64,000 nt of DNA. It comes from JBOHDX01 sp050700835. Lineage in GTDB: Bacteria; Actinomycetota; Actinomycetes; Propionibacteriales; Nocardioidaceae. Below are positions 7,906 through 14,493 of the stretch, piece after piece; position 1 is the stretch's first letter, and each line of letters starts with the position of its first letter. The stretch is taken from the NCBI GenBank assembly GCA_050700835.1, contig JBOHDX010000054.1, positions 98,794-162,793 on the forward strand, read 5' to 3'. The position numbers and the translations under genes were made by a program. The notes beneath the pieces are model-generated. The model was not told the origin of the DNA and made no database searches. It saw only the letters and a list, made by a program, of their open reading frames with translations.

Positions 7906-8626
7906 CCGGGCGTCGTGGTTCGTCGGCCGCCGTGGCGCCGGCGTGCCCGTCCTGGTACTCCTGCAACTCGCGCAGATAGGTCCGGAGCTCGGCGCCCTCG
8001 GCGAATGCCTCCTGCCGGTTCTTGACGACCCGTCCGGGCATGCCGGCGACGACGGAGAAGTCCGGTACGTCGCCTCGCACCACGGTGTGCGCGGCGAGCA
8101 CGCACCCGCGGCCGATCATCGAACCCCGCAGCACCGTGGCCTTCGTGCCCACCCAGCAGTCGGGTCCGATGCGTACCGGCGTCTTGACCAGGCCCTGGTC
8201 CTTGATCGGCCGGGCGAGGTCGTCGGTGCGGTGGTCGAAGTCGCAGATGTAGACCCAGTCCGCGACCAACGTGGCGGCGCCGATCTCGATGTCGAGGTAG
8301 CAGTTCACGACGTTGTCGCGGCCGAGGACCGCCTTGTCGCCGATCCGCAGGGTGCCCTCGTGGGCGCGCAGCTTGTTGTCGTCGCCGAGGTGGACCCAAC
8401 GGCCGAGGACGATCCGCCCGTAGCCTCGGCGGGTCCCCACCTCCACCCGCTTGCCGAGGAAGACGAAGCCTTCGGTGACGACATCGCGATTGCGCAGGCG
8501 CAGGATCGCGAACCGCCAGTAGCGGACAAGGTGGTACGGCGTCCACGCGCGGTTGCGGACGACCCAGCGCAGGCTTGCCACGGTGAGGAACCTCGCCTGC
8601 CGCGGATCGCGACGACGTCCGAGCAC
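7898..8626 (-). CDS. left-handed beta-helix acyltransferase (Rv3034c/OctT-like)
   Basis: The 242-residue protein has hexapeptide repeats running from IVLGRWVHLGDDNKLRAHEG through IGDKAVLGRDNVVNC to VRIGPDCWVGTKATVLRGSM and IGRGCVLAAHTVV. It ends with the usual AGMPGRVV loop. The His in CDFDHRTDD is the likely catalytic base. Family members move acetyl or acyl groups from CoA to sugars. In mycobacteria the enzyme at this locus, Rv3034c, acylates glucosylglycerate precursors of methylglucose lipopolysaccharide with octanoate. The start is GTG 8626. Donor and acceptor here are inferred from context only. Confidence 0.8.
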   Translation of the reverse strand: MLGRRRDPRQARFLTVASLRWVVRNRAWTPYHLVRYWRFAILRLRNRDVVTEGFVFLGKRVEVGTRRGYGRIVLGRWVHLGDDNKLRAHEGTLRIGDKAVLGRDNVVNCYLDIEIGAATLVADWVYICDFDHRTDDLARPIKDQGLVKTPVRIGPDCWVGTKATVLRGSMIGRGCVLAAHTVVRGDVPDFSVVAGMPGRVVKNRQEAFAEGAELRTYLRELQEYQDGHAGATAADEPRRPVR

Positions 8627-9056
8627 CCCGGGAGCCTACCGGCGGGCCGTCCCGCGTTTTCATGCGCCCACCCCGACGTGCCTCCCCCCGCACCGGCCGC
8701 CCGGCGTACCACCCCCCGGACCGGCCGCCCGGCGCACCGCCCCCCGCTTCACACGCCACGCGTACCATTTTGCGCCCGCTATGTCCGTTTTCGCGGTACG
8801 CCTGGCGTGTGAAGCGGGGAGGCGACGAGTGCGGAGGCAGGCCGTGGGTCCACAGCCCGGAGCGGATGTCTCCGGCGACAACGTCTGCGCACCATCATCG
8901 CGGGCATGATCGCCCTGCTGCCCTCCGCCCGTCTGCCCGTCCGCCCGCGTGGTCTGCTGCCCGTCTGCCCTGCTACCCATCTGCCGTCTGCCCGCGTGCC
9001 ATGAGCGCACCGCGACTGCGTGTCTGCCATGAGGCGTCTGCCATGAGCCGTCTGCC
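8627..9056. other. non-coding repeat-rich stretch
   Basis: No gene is supported here. The stretch holds a perfect-armed palindromic element (8742-8819) and, from about 8918 to 9078, a run of roughly eight copies of GTCTGCC, several extended to GTCTGCCATGAG. It forms the left flank of the AbiEi-like gene and separates it from the acyltransferase. Base use (long C-runs on the plus strand) differs from the surrounding genes. Confidence 0.7.
8742..8819 (-). repeat. palindromic element, copy A
   Basis: The arms CCCCGCTTCACACGCCA (8742-8758) and TGGCGTGTGAAGCGGGG (8803-8819) are perfectly complementary over 17 bases. They extend through CGTACC and GGTACG to 24 of 25 paired bases around a 28-base loop. 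Read on the minus strand, the loop contains ACATAGCGGGCG (8773-8784), which matches the loops of the copies at 10317 and 52581. The conserved loop shows that this is a repeated element, not a chance hairpin. Confidence 0.85.
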
Positions 9057-9078
9057 ATGAGGCCTACGTCTGCCATAT
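8918..9078 (+). repeat. GTCTGCC short tandem array
   Basis: The heptamer GTCTGCC recurs irregularly. In the right half it becomes three near-exact copies of CGTCTGCCATGAG (around 9020-9060). The repeats supply several ATG codons just ahead of the AbiEi-like gene, which makes upstream start codons there unreliable. Confidence 0.6.
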
Positions 9079-9089
9079 CCGCAAAGGCG

Positions 9090-10088
9090 ATGCAGACGGT
9101 CAACCGCAGCCCCGACCCCACCACCGACGGACCGCCTTTCACCTCCGGCTTTGACCTGCCCGCGTTGCTTGCGACCAAGGATCTCGAGGCTCTCGGGATC
9201 GGACCCGGGCGGATCCGCGGCCTGGTACGCCGCGGCCAGCTCCTGCGGCTCCGTCGAGGCCTGTACACCTGGGCCGAAGACGACGCCCAGGACACCGGCC
9301 GGGCCTCGGGGACTCGCCTGCTCGAAGTGGCCACGGCTGCGGCCATCCGACGACTCCGCGAGGACGCGTGGGCATCGCACGACTGCGCGACCGCGATGTT
9401 CGGCATCACGCCGACCCCGACGCCGGCCCCGGTCGTCTTGACCGTGAATCGCCCGTGCGGGCCGGTCCGCTCGTACGCGAACAACGTGCATGTGTGGCCG
9501 GCACAGCTGCCTGAGCACCACCGGACGGACACGCGCGGGATTCCGACGGTGACCCCGGCTCGGGCAGTGGTCGATGCCTGCCGTCATCGGGACTTCCCTG
9601 CCGCCCAAGCCGTCGTCGACGTCGGCCTCCGACTCGGTCTCTGCACACCCGCGGATCTCGCGGAGGTCATCGATCACTGCGCGGGCTGGCCAGGCGTGGT
9701 GGCCGCCCGACGCGCGGTCGGACACGGAAACGGCGCTCGCGACTCGTACCTCGAGTCGGCGTCATTTGCCTTCTTCGTGGACCGTGACTTGCCATTGCCA
9801 CTGTGCAATCCCACCATTCGGGACGACTGGGGCGCATTCGTCGCCCGGCCAGACTTCGCCTGGGACGGATACGCCGTCGTCGGCGAGGCCGACGGGGCCA
9901 TCAAGTACCTCACCGATCTTGCTGGGGCAGCCGAGCCCCACCGACGGCTCTACCAGGAGAAGCTCCGCCAGGAGGCACTCGAGCAGCTCGGCTACACCGT
10001 GGTCCGCTGGACGTGGGACGAACTGGTGCACCGGCCCGATCTGCTTGAGCGCCGCATTCGCCGAGCCCTCGGGCTGCGCGCCGGCTAA
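9090..10088 (+). CDS. AbiEi-type antitoxin-domain protein with nuclease-like C-terminus
   Basis: The 332-residue protein begins with a winged-helix segment of the AbiEi antitoxin type (LATKDLEALGIGPGRIRGLV, then RLRRGLYTW). The middle contains VTPARAVVDACR. The C-terminus has the layout of DUF559/Vsr-like PD-(D/E)xK folds, with VARPDFAW, GEADG and YQEKLRQEALEQLGYTVVRW. No AbiEii nucleotidyltransferase follows, so it is an orphan. Such proteins are common in actinobacteria and poorly understood; a transcription-repressor or defence role is possible. ATG 9090 is preferred to ATG 9057, which lies inside the repeat array. Repeat DNA on both sides and the break it makes in a conserved gene block suggest it was acquired. 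Confidence 0.7.
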   Translation: MQTVNRSPDPTTDGPPFTSGFDLPALLATKDLEALGIGPGRIRGLVRRGQLLRLRRGLYTWAEDDAQDTGRASGTRLLEVATAAAIRRLREDAWASHDCATAMFGITPTPTPAPVVLTVNRPCGPVRSYANNVHVWPAQLPEHHRTDTRGIPTVTPARAVVDACRHRDFPAAQAVVDVGLRLGLCTPADLAEVIDHCAGWPGVVAARRAVGHGNGARDSYLESASFAFFVDRDLPLPLCNPTIRDDWGAFVARPDFAWDGYAVVGEADGAIKYLTDLAGAAEPHRRLYQEKLRQEALEQLGYTVVRWTWDELVHRPDLLERRIRRALGLRAG

Positions 10089-10124
10089 CTCTCGGACCGG
10101 CCGGCTCACACCGCCTCACCACCC

Positions 10125-10320
10125 CGTCCGCGTCCGATGCGCCCCCGTCCGTCGCGCCCCCGTCCGTCGCGCCCTGTCCGATGCGCCCCGGACGCCCCCG
10201 TCCGTCGCGCCCTGTCCGATGCGCCCCGGTCCGACGCGCCCCCGCCCGATGCGCCCCAGTCCGTCACGCCCCCGTCCGTCACGCCCCCGTCCGTCACGCC
10301 CCGGACCGGTCCGTCACGGC
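10125..10320 (+). repeat. 15-base tandem array, about 12 copies
   Basis: The unit is CGTCCGTCGCGCCCC with variants CGTCCGATGCGCCCC and CGTCCGTCACGCCCC, repeated about 12 times with small length changes. The copies drift from the GTCGCG to the GTCACG form along the array. It encodes no plausible protein. Such arrays often vary in copy number between strains. Confidence 0.8.
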
Positions 10321-10390
10321 TTGACACGCCCGCCGTACCGTCAAATCCGACAAATCGGGCGGGAAACGGTGCCGCCGGCGTGTGAAGCGG
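10317..10390 (+). repeat. palindromic element, degenerate copy B
   Basis: The arms at 10317-10341 and 10366-10390 pair at 20 of 25 positions around a 24-base loop that contains ACAAATCGGGCG (10350-10361). Both arms and loop match the copies at 8742 and 52581. The left arm has CGGCTTGACACGCC in place of the consensus CCGCTTCACACGCC, so this copy is decaying or diverged. Confidence 0.75.
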
Positions 10391-10508
10391 GGTGGAGAGG
10401 GGCGAAGCGGTGCCGCTGGGGTGTGAAGCGGCGTGGGGGGCGGGAAACGGTGCCGCTGGCGTGTGAAGCGGGGGGGACGGGAAACGGTGCCGCTGGCGTG
10501 TGAAGCGG
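10363..10508 (+). repeat. four tandem copies of the palindromic element's 3' arm
   Basis: A 28-base unit, beginning GAAACGGTGCCGCTGGCGTG and ending TGAAGCGG, occurs at 10363-10390, 10404-10431, 10444-10471 and 10481-10508, with periods of 41, 40 and 37 bases. Only the first copy has a matching 5' arm. The amplification of one arm suggests slippage or repeated local duplication. Confidence 0.8.
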
Positions 10509-10532
10509 CATGGGGGGTACGGGCGGGCGACG

Positions 10533-11489
10533 TCAGTCGGCGCGAGGCTTGGTGGCCGTGACGGAGACGTTGTAGAACAGCCCATCCGGCACGACCCGGT
10601 CGAGGATGCGGTCGAGCGCGGACAGGCGCAGCCACGACCGGTACGCGAACGTCCGCCAGCGCATCCCCAGCTTGTCCGCGGGCACCGCGCACTCGAAGGT
10701 ACGAACGGGCCACCCGAACCAGGATGCGGTCAGCTCCTCGGTCACCGTGCGGACGTCGACGCCTCCCGCGCGCCCGACCGTGCCTGCCAGCTCACCCGGC
10801 ACGAAGGTGTGCAGGTCCACGACCGCCTCGAGCGCCGCGGCGCGCGACGACTCGTCGAACTCGGCGACCGGTCGGGCCCAGGAGCCGCGCAACCACGGCA
10901 GTCGCGTCACCCGCGTAGCGGTCCACCAGGTCGCCCGAGAGAGCTGCCGTGCGACCACATCGCCGTGCCTCGTCGGCTCGCCGCAGATGACCACGCGGCC
11001 GCCAGGTCGAAGCACCCGCAGCATCTCGCGGAACGCCAACTCGACGTCTGGGATGTGATGGATGACGGCGTGCCCGACAACCACGTCGAAGGTGCCGTCG
11101 TCGTAGGGCAACCGTTCCGCGTCCGCGGTTCGCCCCTCGATCGAGAAGCCGAGGGCCTCCGCGTTGCGCCGTGCGACCTCGACCATTCCGGGGCTGATGT
11201 CGGTGACGTGGGCGTCGTCGATCACGCCGGCCAGCTTGAGGTTCAGCGTGAAGAAGCCGGTGCCGCAGCCGATCTCGAGGGAGCGGCGGTAGGGCCAGCC
11301 GGTCTGTCCGGCGATCGAAACGAACCGCTCGCGGGCGTAGTCGACGCAGCGCTCGTCGAACGAGATGGACCACTTGTCGTCGTACGTTCCGGCTTCCCAG
11401 TCGTGGTAGAGCACCTGGGCCAGCTTGGTGTCCTGCCAGGCGGCCTCGACCTCGGCCTCCGTGGCCGCCCTCGTGGGCTGCGTCGTCAC
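10533..11489 (-). CDS. class I SAM-dependent methyltransferase (Rv3038c-like)
   Basis: The 318-residue protein carries the UbiE-type SAM fold: SLEIGCGTGFFTLNLKLAG is motif I, HVTDISPGMVEVARRNAEAL follows, then LPYDDGTFDVVVGHAVIHH and EMLRVLRPGGRVVICGEP. An N-terminal helical segment (WEAGTYDDKWSISFDERCV) resembles actinobacterial methyltransferases that lie beside enoyl-CoA hydratases, such as Rv3038c next to EchA17. It starts at GTG 11489, five bases after the upstream hydratase stop, with GAGGGG in the gap, so the two are translated together. The substrate is unknown; a lipid or polyketide-like acyl acceptor is only a guess from the neighbour. Confidence 0.85.
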   Translation of the reverse strand: MTTQPTRAATEAEVEAAWQDTKLAQVLYHDWEAGTYDDKWSISFDERCVDYARERFVSIAGQTGWPYRRSLEIGCGTGFFTLNLKLAGVIDDAHVTDISPGMVEVARRNAEALGFSIEGRTADAERLPYDDGTFDVVVGHAVIHHIPDVELAFREMLRVLRPGGRVVICGEPTRHGDVVARQLSRATWWTATRVTRLPWLRGSWARPVAEFDESSRAAALEAVVDLHTFVPGELAGTVGRAGGVDVRTVTEELTASWFGWPVRTFECAVPADKLGMRWRTFAYRSWLRLSALDRILDRVVPDGLFYNVSVTATKPRAD

Positions 11490-11493
11490 CGAG

Positions 11494-12273
11494 TCATCGC
11501 CCCTCGAAGGCAGCCTTGCCCGGCCCGTTGTCGATGAACGACTGCATCCCTGTCGAGCGGTCAGCGGTCGCGAACAATGCCGCGAACTGGACGCGCTCGA
11601 TCTCCAACCCCGTGTCGAGGTCGACCTCCATGCCCCGGTCGATCGACTCCTTGGCCGCCCGGAGCGCCAGGGCCGGCCCCCCGACGAACTGCCTGGCCCA
11701 TGCCACCGCCGTGTCGTAGACCTCGGCGGCGGGCACGACCTGGTCGACCAGGCCGATCCGGAGCGCCTCGTCCGCGCCGACGAACCGGCCGGTGAAGATG
11801 ATGTCCTTCGCCCTCGCCGGTCCGACCAGCCGCGAGAGCCGCTGGGTGCCGCCGGCACCGGGGATGATCCCCAGCAGGATCTCCGGCTGCCCGAGCTTGG
11901 CGTCGTCGGCGCAGATCCGCACGTCGGCGCACAGCGCCAGCTCGCAGCCACCGCCGAGCGCATAGCCGGTGATCGCGGCGGCCGTCGGCTTGCTCAGTCG
12001 CGCCAACGCGGTCAGCGACGACTGGAGCGCTCCGGAGCGTGCCGCCATGTCCGGGTAGGACATCTGCGCCATCTCCTTGATGTCCGCGCCGGCCGCGAAC
12101 ACTCGTTCGCCGCCGTAGACGACCACGGCGGCCACGTCGTCGCGGGCGGCGGCTTCGCCTGCGGCCGCCCGGATCTCCTCCTGCACGGTGACGTTGAGGG
12201 CATTCATCTTGGGACGGTCGAGCCGGATGGTGCCGACGCCGTCGGCCACCTCGAGTCGGACGAACTCGCCCAC
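11494..12273 (-). CDS. enoyl-CoA hydratase (EchA17-like)
   Basis: This crotonase-family enzyme adds water across 2-enoyl-CoA double bonds. The 259-residue product has the oxyanion-hole segment FAAGADIKEM. Both catalytic glutamates are present, the first in GGGCELALCADV and the second in LGQPEILLGIIPGAGG, so it should be an active hydratase. The start is GTG 12273, placed by AGGAGG 5 bases upstream; codons further upstream give sequence foreign to the family. It forms an operon with the methyltransferase that ends at 10533, as echA17 does with Rv3038c. It may act in beta-oxidation or supply crotonyl-CoA-type intermediates. Confidence 0.9.
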   Translation of the reverse strand: MGEFVRLEVADGVGTIRLDRPKMNALNVTVQEEIRAAAGEAAARDDVAAVVVYGGERVFAAGADIKEMAQMSYPDMAARSGALQSSLTALARLSKPTAAAITGYALGGGCELALCADVRICADDAKLGQPEILLGIIPGAGGTQRLSRLVGPARAKDIIFTGRFVGADEALRIGLVDQVVPAAEVYDTAVAWARQFVGGPALALRAAKESIDRGMEVDLDTGLEIERVQFAALFATADRSTGMQSFIDNGPGKAAFEGR

Positions 12274-12369
12274 GAGGGCCTCCTGGGTTCGGGTAGGTTC
12301 GGCGGGCGCCGGAGCGGTCACCGCCGCAGCGAGCCTATCGAGGGGTTCCGGCCGCCCCGCAGGGAGACC

Positions 12370-14436
12370 ATGACCCGCCCGTCCGCGTTGACCGCCGGGA
12401 CGCACCGCATCCTCGGTGCCACGCCCGACCCCGCCGGCACGAACTTCGCCGTGTGGGCACCGCGCGCGGAGGCGATGACGCTGTGCCTGGTGGACGACGG
12501 CGGCGCCGAGGACCCGGTGCGTCTGACCGAACGAACCGCCGGTGTCTGGCACGGACATGTCGCGGGCGTCCTACCCGGTCAGCGGTACGCCCTGCGCGCC
12601 ACCGGCCCGTGGTCGCCGGCGGACGGTCTGTGCTTCGACGCTCGGCGCCTGCTGCTCGACCCGTACGCCCGAGCCGTCACCGGTCGGCTCGACGGTCCGG
12701 ACCCGCAGCCGTACGGCGTCGTCGTGGCCGACGACTTCGACTGGGGCGACGACACGCGTCCGCACACGCCCTGGTCGTCCACGGTCATCTACGAGGCACA
12801 CGTGCGGGGCCTCACCCGGCTCCACCCACAGGTCCCCGAACACCTGCGCGGCACGTACGCAGGGCTCGCGCATCCCGCGGTGCTCGACCACCTCGCCGGT
12901 CTCGGCGTGACCGCAGTCGAGCTGTTGCCGGTGCAGCAGTTCGTCACGGAGCAGAAGGTCGCGGCACGAGGCATGAGCAACTTCTGGGGCTACAACACGA
13001 TCGGCTTCCTCGCCCCGCACGGCGCTTATTCCTGTGCCGGCGACCTTGGTGGCCAGGTCGCTGAGTTCAAGGCGATGGTCCGGGCGCTGCACGCCGCCGG
13101 CCTCGAAGTGATCCTCGACGTCGTCTACAACCACACAGGCGAGGGCCCGCTGACCCAGCCGGCCCTGTCCCTTCGGGGTCTGGACGACGACGGCTACTAC
13201 CGTCGCAGCCGCGACGGCGGCTACCTCGACGTGACGGGGTGCGGAAACACAGTGCGAAGCAGCCATCCGCCTGCGCTGCGGCTGGTGATGGACTCGCTGC
13301 GCTACTGGGTCACGCAGATGCGCGTCGACGGGTTCCGGTTCGACCTCGCGTCGGCCCTCGCGCGCACCGACCGGGCGATCGACCCCGCCGCCGGCCTCAT
13401 CGCGGCCATCGGCCAGGACCCGGTACTTCGCGACGTCAAGCTCATCGCCGAGCCTTGGGACCTGGGCGGCGACGGCTACCTCGTCGGACAGTTCCCGTCC
13501 GGCTGGTGCGAGTGGAACGACAAGTACCGCGACGCCGTGCGCGATTTCTGGCGGGGCCACAGCCACGGCGTGCGCGAGCTGGCGTACCGGTTGTCTGGTT
13601 CCAGCGACGTGTACGCCGTAGACCGGCGGCTGCCGTACGCCTCGATCAACTTCGTCACCGCACACGACGGCTTCACCTTGCGCGACCTGGTGTCGTACGA
13701 CGTCAAGCACAACGACGGCAACGGCGAGCAGGGGACGGACGGCGCGGACCACAACCGTTCGTGGAACTGCGGGGTCGAGGGCGAGACGGACGACGAGGCG
13801 GTCAATCGGTTGCGGCGGCGGCAGGCCACCAACCTGATGGCCACGCTGCTGCTGTCCACCGGAGTGCCCATGCTGACCGCCGGGGACGAGCTCGGGCGAA
13901 CCCAGGGCGGCAACAACAATGCCTACTGCCAGGACAACCCGGTCTCCTGGGTGGACTGGGCGGTCCCAACCGGATGGAGCGACCTGCGCGACCTCGTGGC
14001 CCGGCTGACCCGACTGCGCTCAGCGAGTCCTGCGCTACGGAGCCGGCACTTCTTCGACGGTGTCGGCGTCGGACCGGACGGGCGCAAGGACGTCGTCTGG
14101 TGCCACCCGTCGGGTGCAGAGATGCGCGACCAGGACTGGTACGACGACCACCTTCGTTCCCTCGGCATGCTGATCAGTGGCCGCGAGCGCAGCGATGCGG
14201 CTTACCTCCTACTGCTGCACGCGGGTGGGGCCGACGTCGGCTGGGCACTGCCGAAGGCCTCGTGGGCAGGTGGCTACGAGTTGCTCGCCGACACGTCGGA
14301 CCCAGACCGCACCGACGTCGGGCTCGACCCTGGGGAGCTGGTTCCGGTCCGAGCGCGCAGCCTCGTGCTGTTGAGGGTCAAGGCCGGTCGCGGCGGGGGC
14401 GTCCCCGCCACGGACCCTGGGTCTGCCTCGACCTGA
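12370..14436 (+). CDS. glgX: glycogen debranching enzyme, isoamylase type
   Basis: GlgX/TreX hydrolyses alpha-1,6 branches of glycogen after phosphorylase has shortened them. The 688-residue protein has an N-terminal CBM48-like domain (FAVWAPRAEAMTLCLVD) and a GH13_11 barrel. The four conserved regions are visible: ILDVVYNHTGEG, VDGFRFDLASAL with the nucleophile Asp, LIAEPWDLGG with the acid/base Glu, and FVTAHDGFTLRD with the third Asp. ATG 12370 follows AGGGAG. It is divergent from the hydratase and convergent with glgP, its functional partner in glycogen breakdown. Confidence 0.95.
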   Translation: MTRPSALTAGTHRILGATPDPAGTNFAVWAPRAEAMTLCLVDDGGAEDPVRLTERTAGVWHGHVAGVLPGQRYALRATGPWSPADGLCFDARRLLLDPYARAVTGRLDGPDPQPYGVVVADDFDWGDDTRPHTPWSSTVIYEAHVRGLTRLHPQVPEHLRGTYAGLAHPAVLDHLAGLGVTAVELLPVQQFVTEQKVAARGMSNFWGYNTIGFLAPHGAYSCAGDLGGQVAEFKAMVRALHAAGLEVILDVVYNHTGEGPLTQPALSLRGLDDDGYYRRSRDGGYLDVTGCGNTVRSSHPPALRLVMDSLRYWVTQMRVDGFRFDLASALARTDRAIDPAAGLIAAIGQDPVLRDVKLIAEPWDLGGDGYLVGQFPSGWCEWNDKYRDAVRDFWRGHSHGVRELAYRLSGSSDVYAVDRRLPYASINFVTAHDGFTLRDLVSYDVKHNDGNGEQGTDGADHNRSWNCGVEGETDDEAVNRLRRRQATNLMATLLLSTGVPMLTAGDELGRTQGGNNNAYCQDNPVSWVDWAVPTGWSDLRDLVARLTRLRSASPALRSRHFFDGVGVGPDGRKDVVWCHPSGAEMRDQDWYDDHLRSLGMLISGRERSDAAYLLLLHAGGADVGWALPKASWAGGYELLADTSDPDRTDVGLDPGELVPVRARSLVLLRVKAGRGGGVPATDPGSAST

Positions 14437-14493
14437 CGATGCCGCGGGTCGTTGTGGCGGACCGGAGGGTCACGTCAGCGCCCACCGGCGGGC

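Larger units (their letters stand above)
10089..10532. other. non-coding repeat-rich stretch
   Basis: No gene is supported. The stretch is composed of a 15-base tandem array (10125-10320), an imperfect copy of the palindromic element (10317-10390) and further tandem copies of its 3' arm (to 10508). It is the right flank of the AbiEi-like gene and the 3' flank of the methyltransferase that ends at 10533. Confidence 0.75.

Noticed and set aside
10106..10585. Arg/Pro-rich proteins across the 15-base array
   Set aside because: They are open frames created by GC-rich repeats and absence of stop codons; composition is periodic and no ribosome site precedes them.
14437..14493. Bidirectional terminator between glgX and glgP
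   Set aside because: No stem longer than five bases with a T-run was found in the 57 bases.
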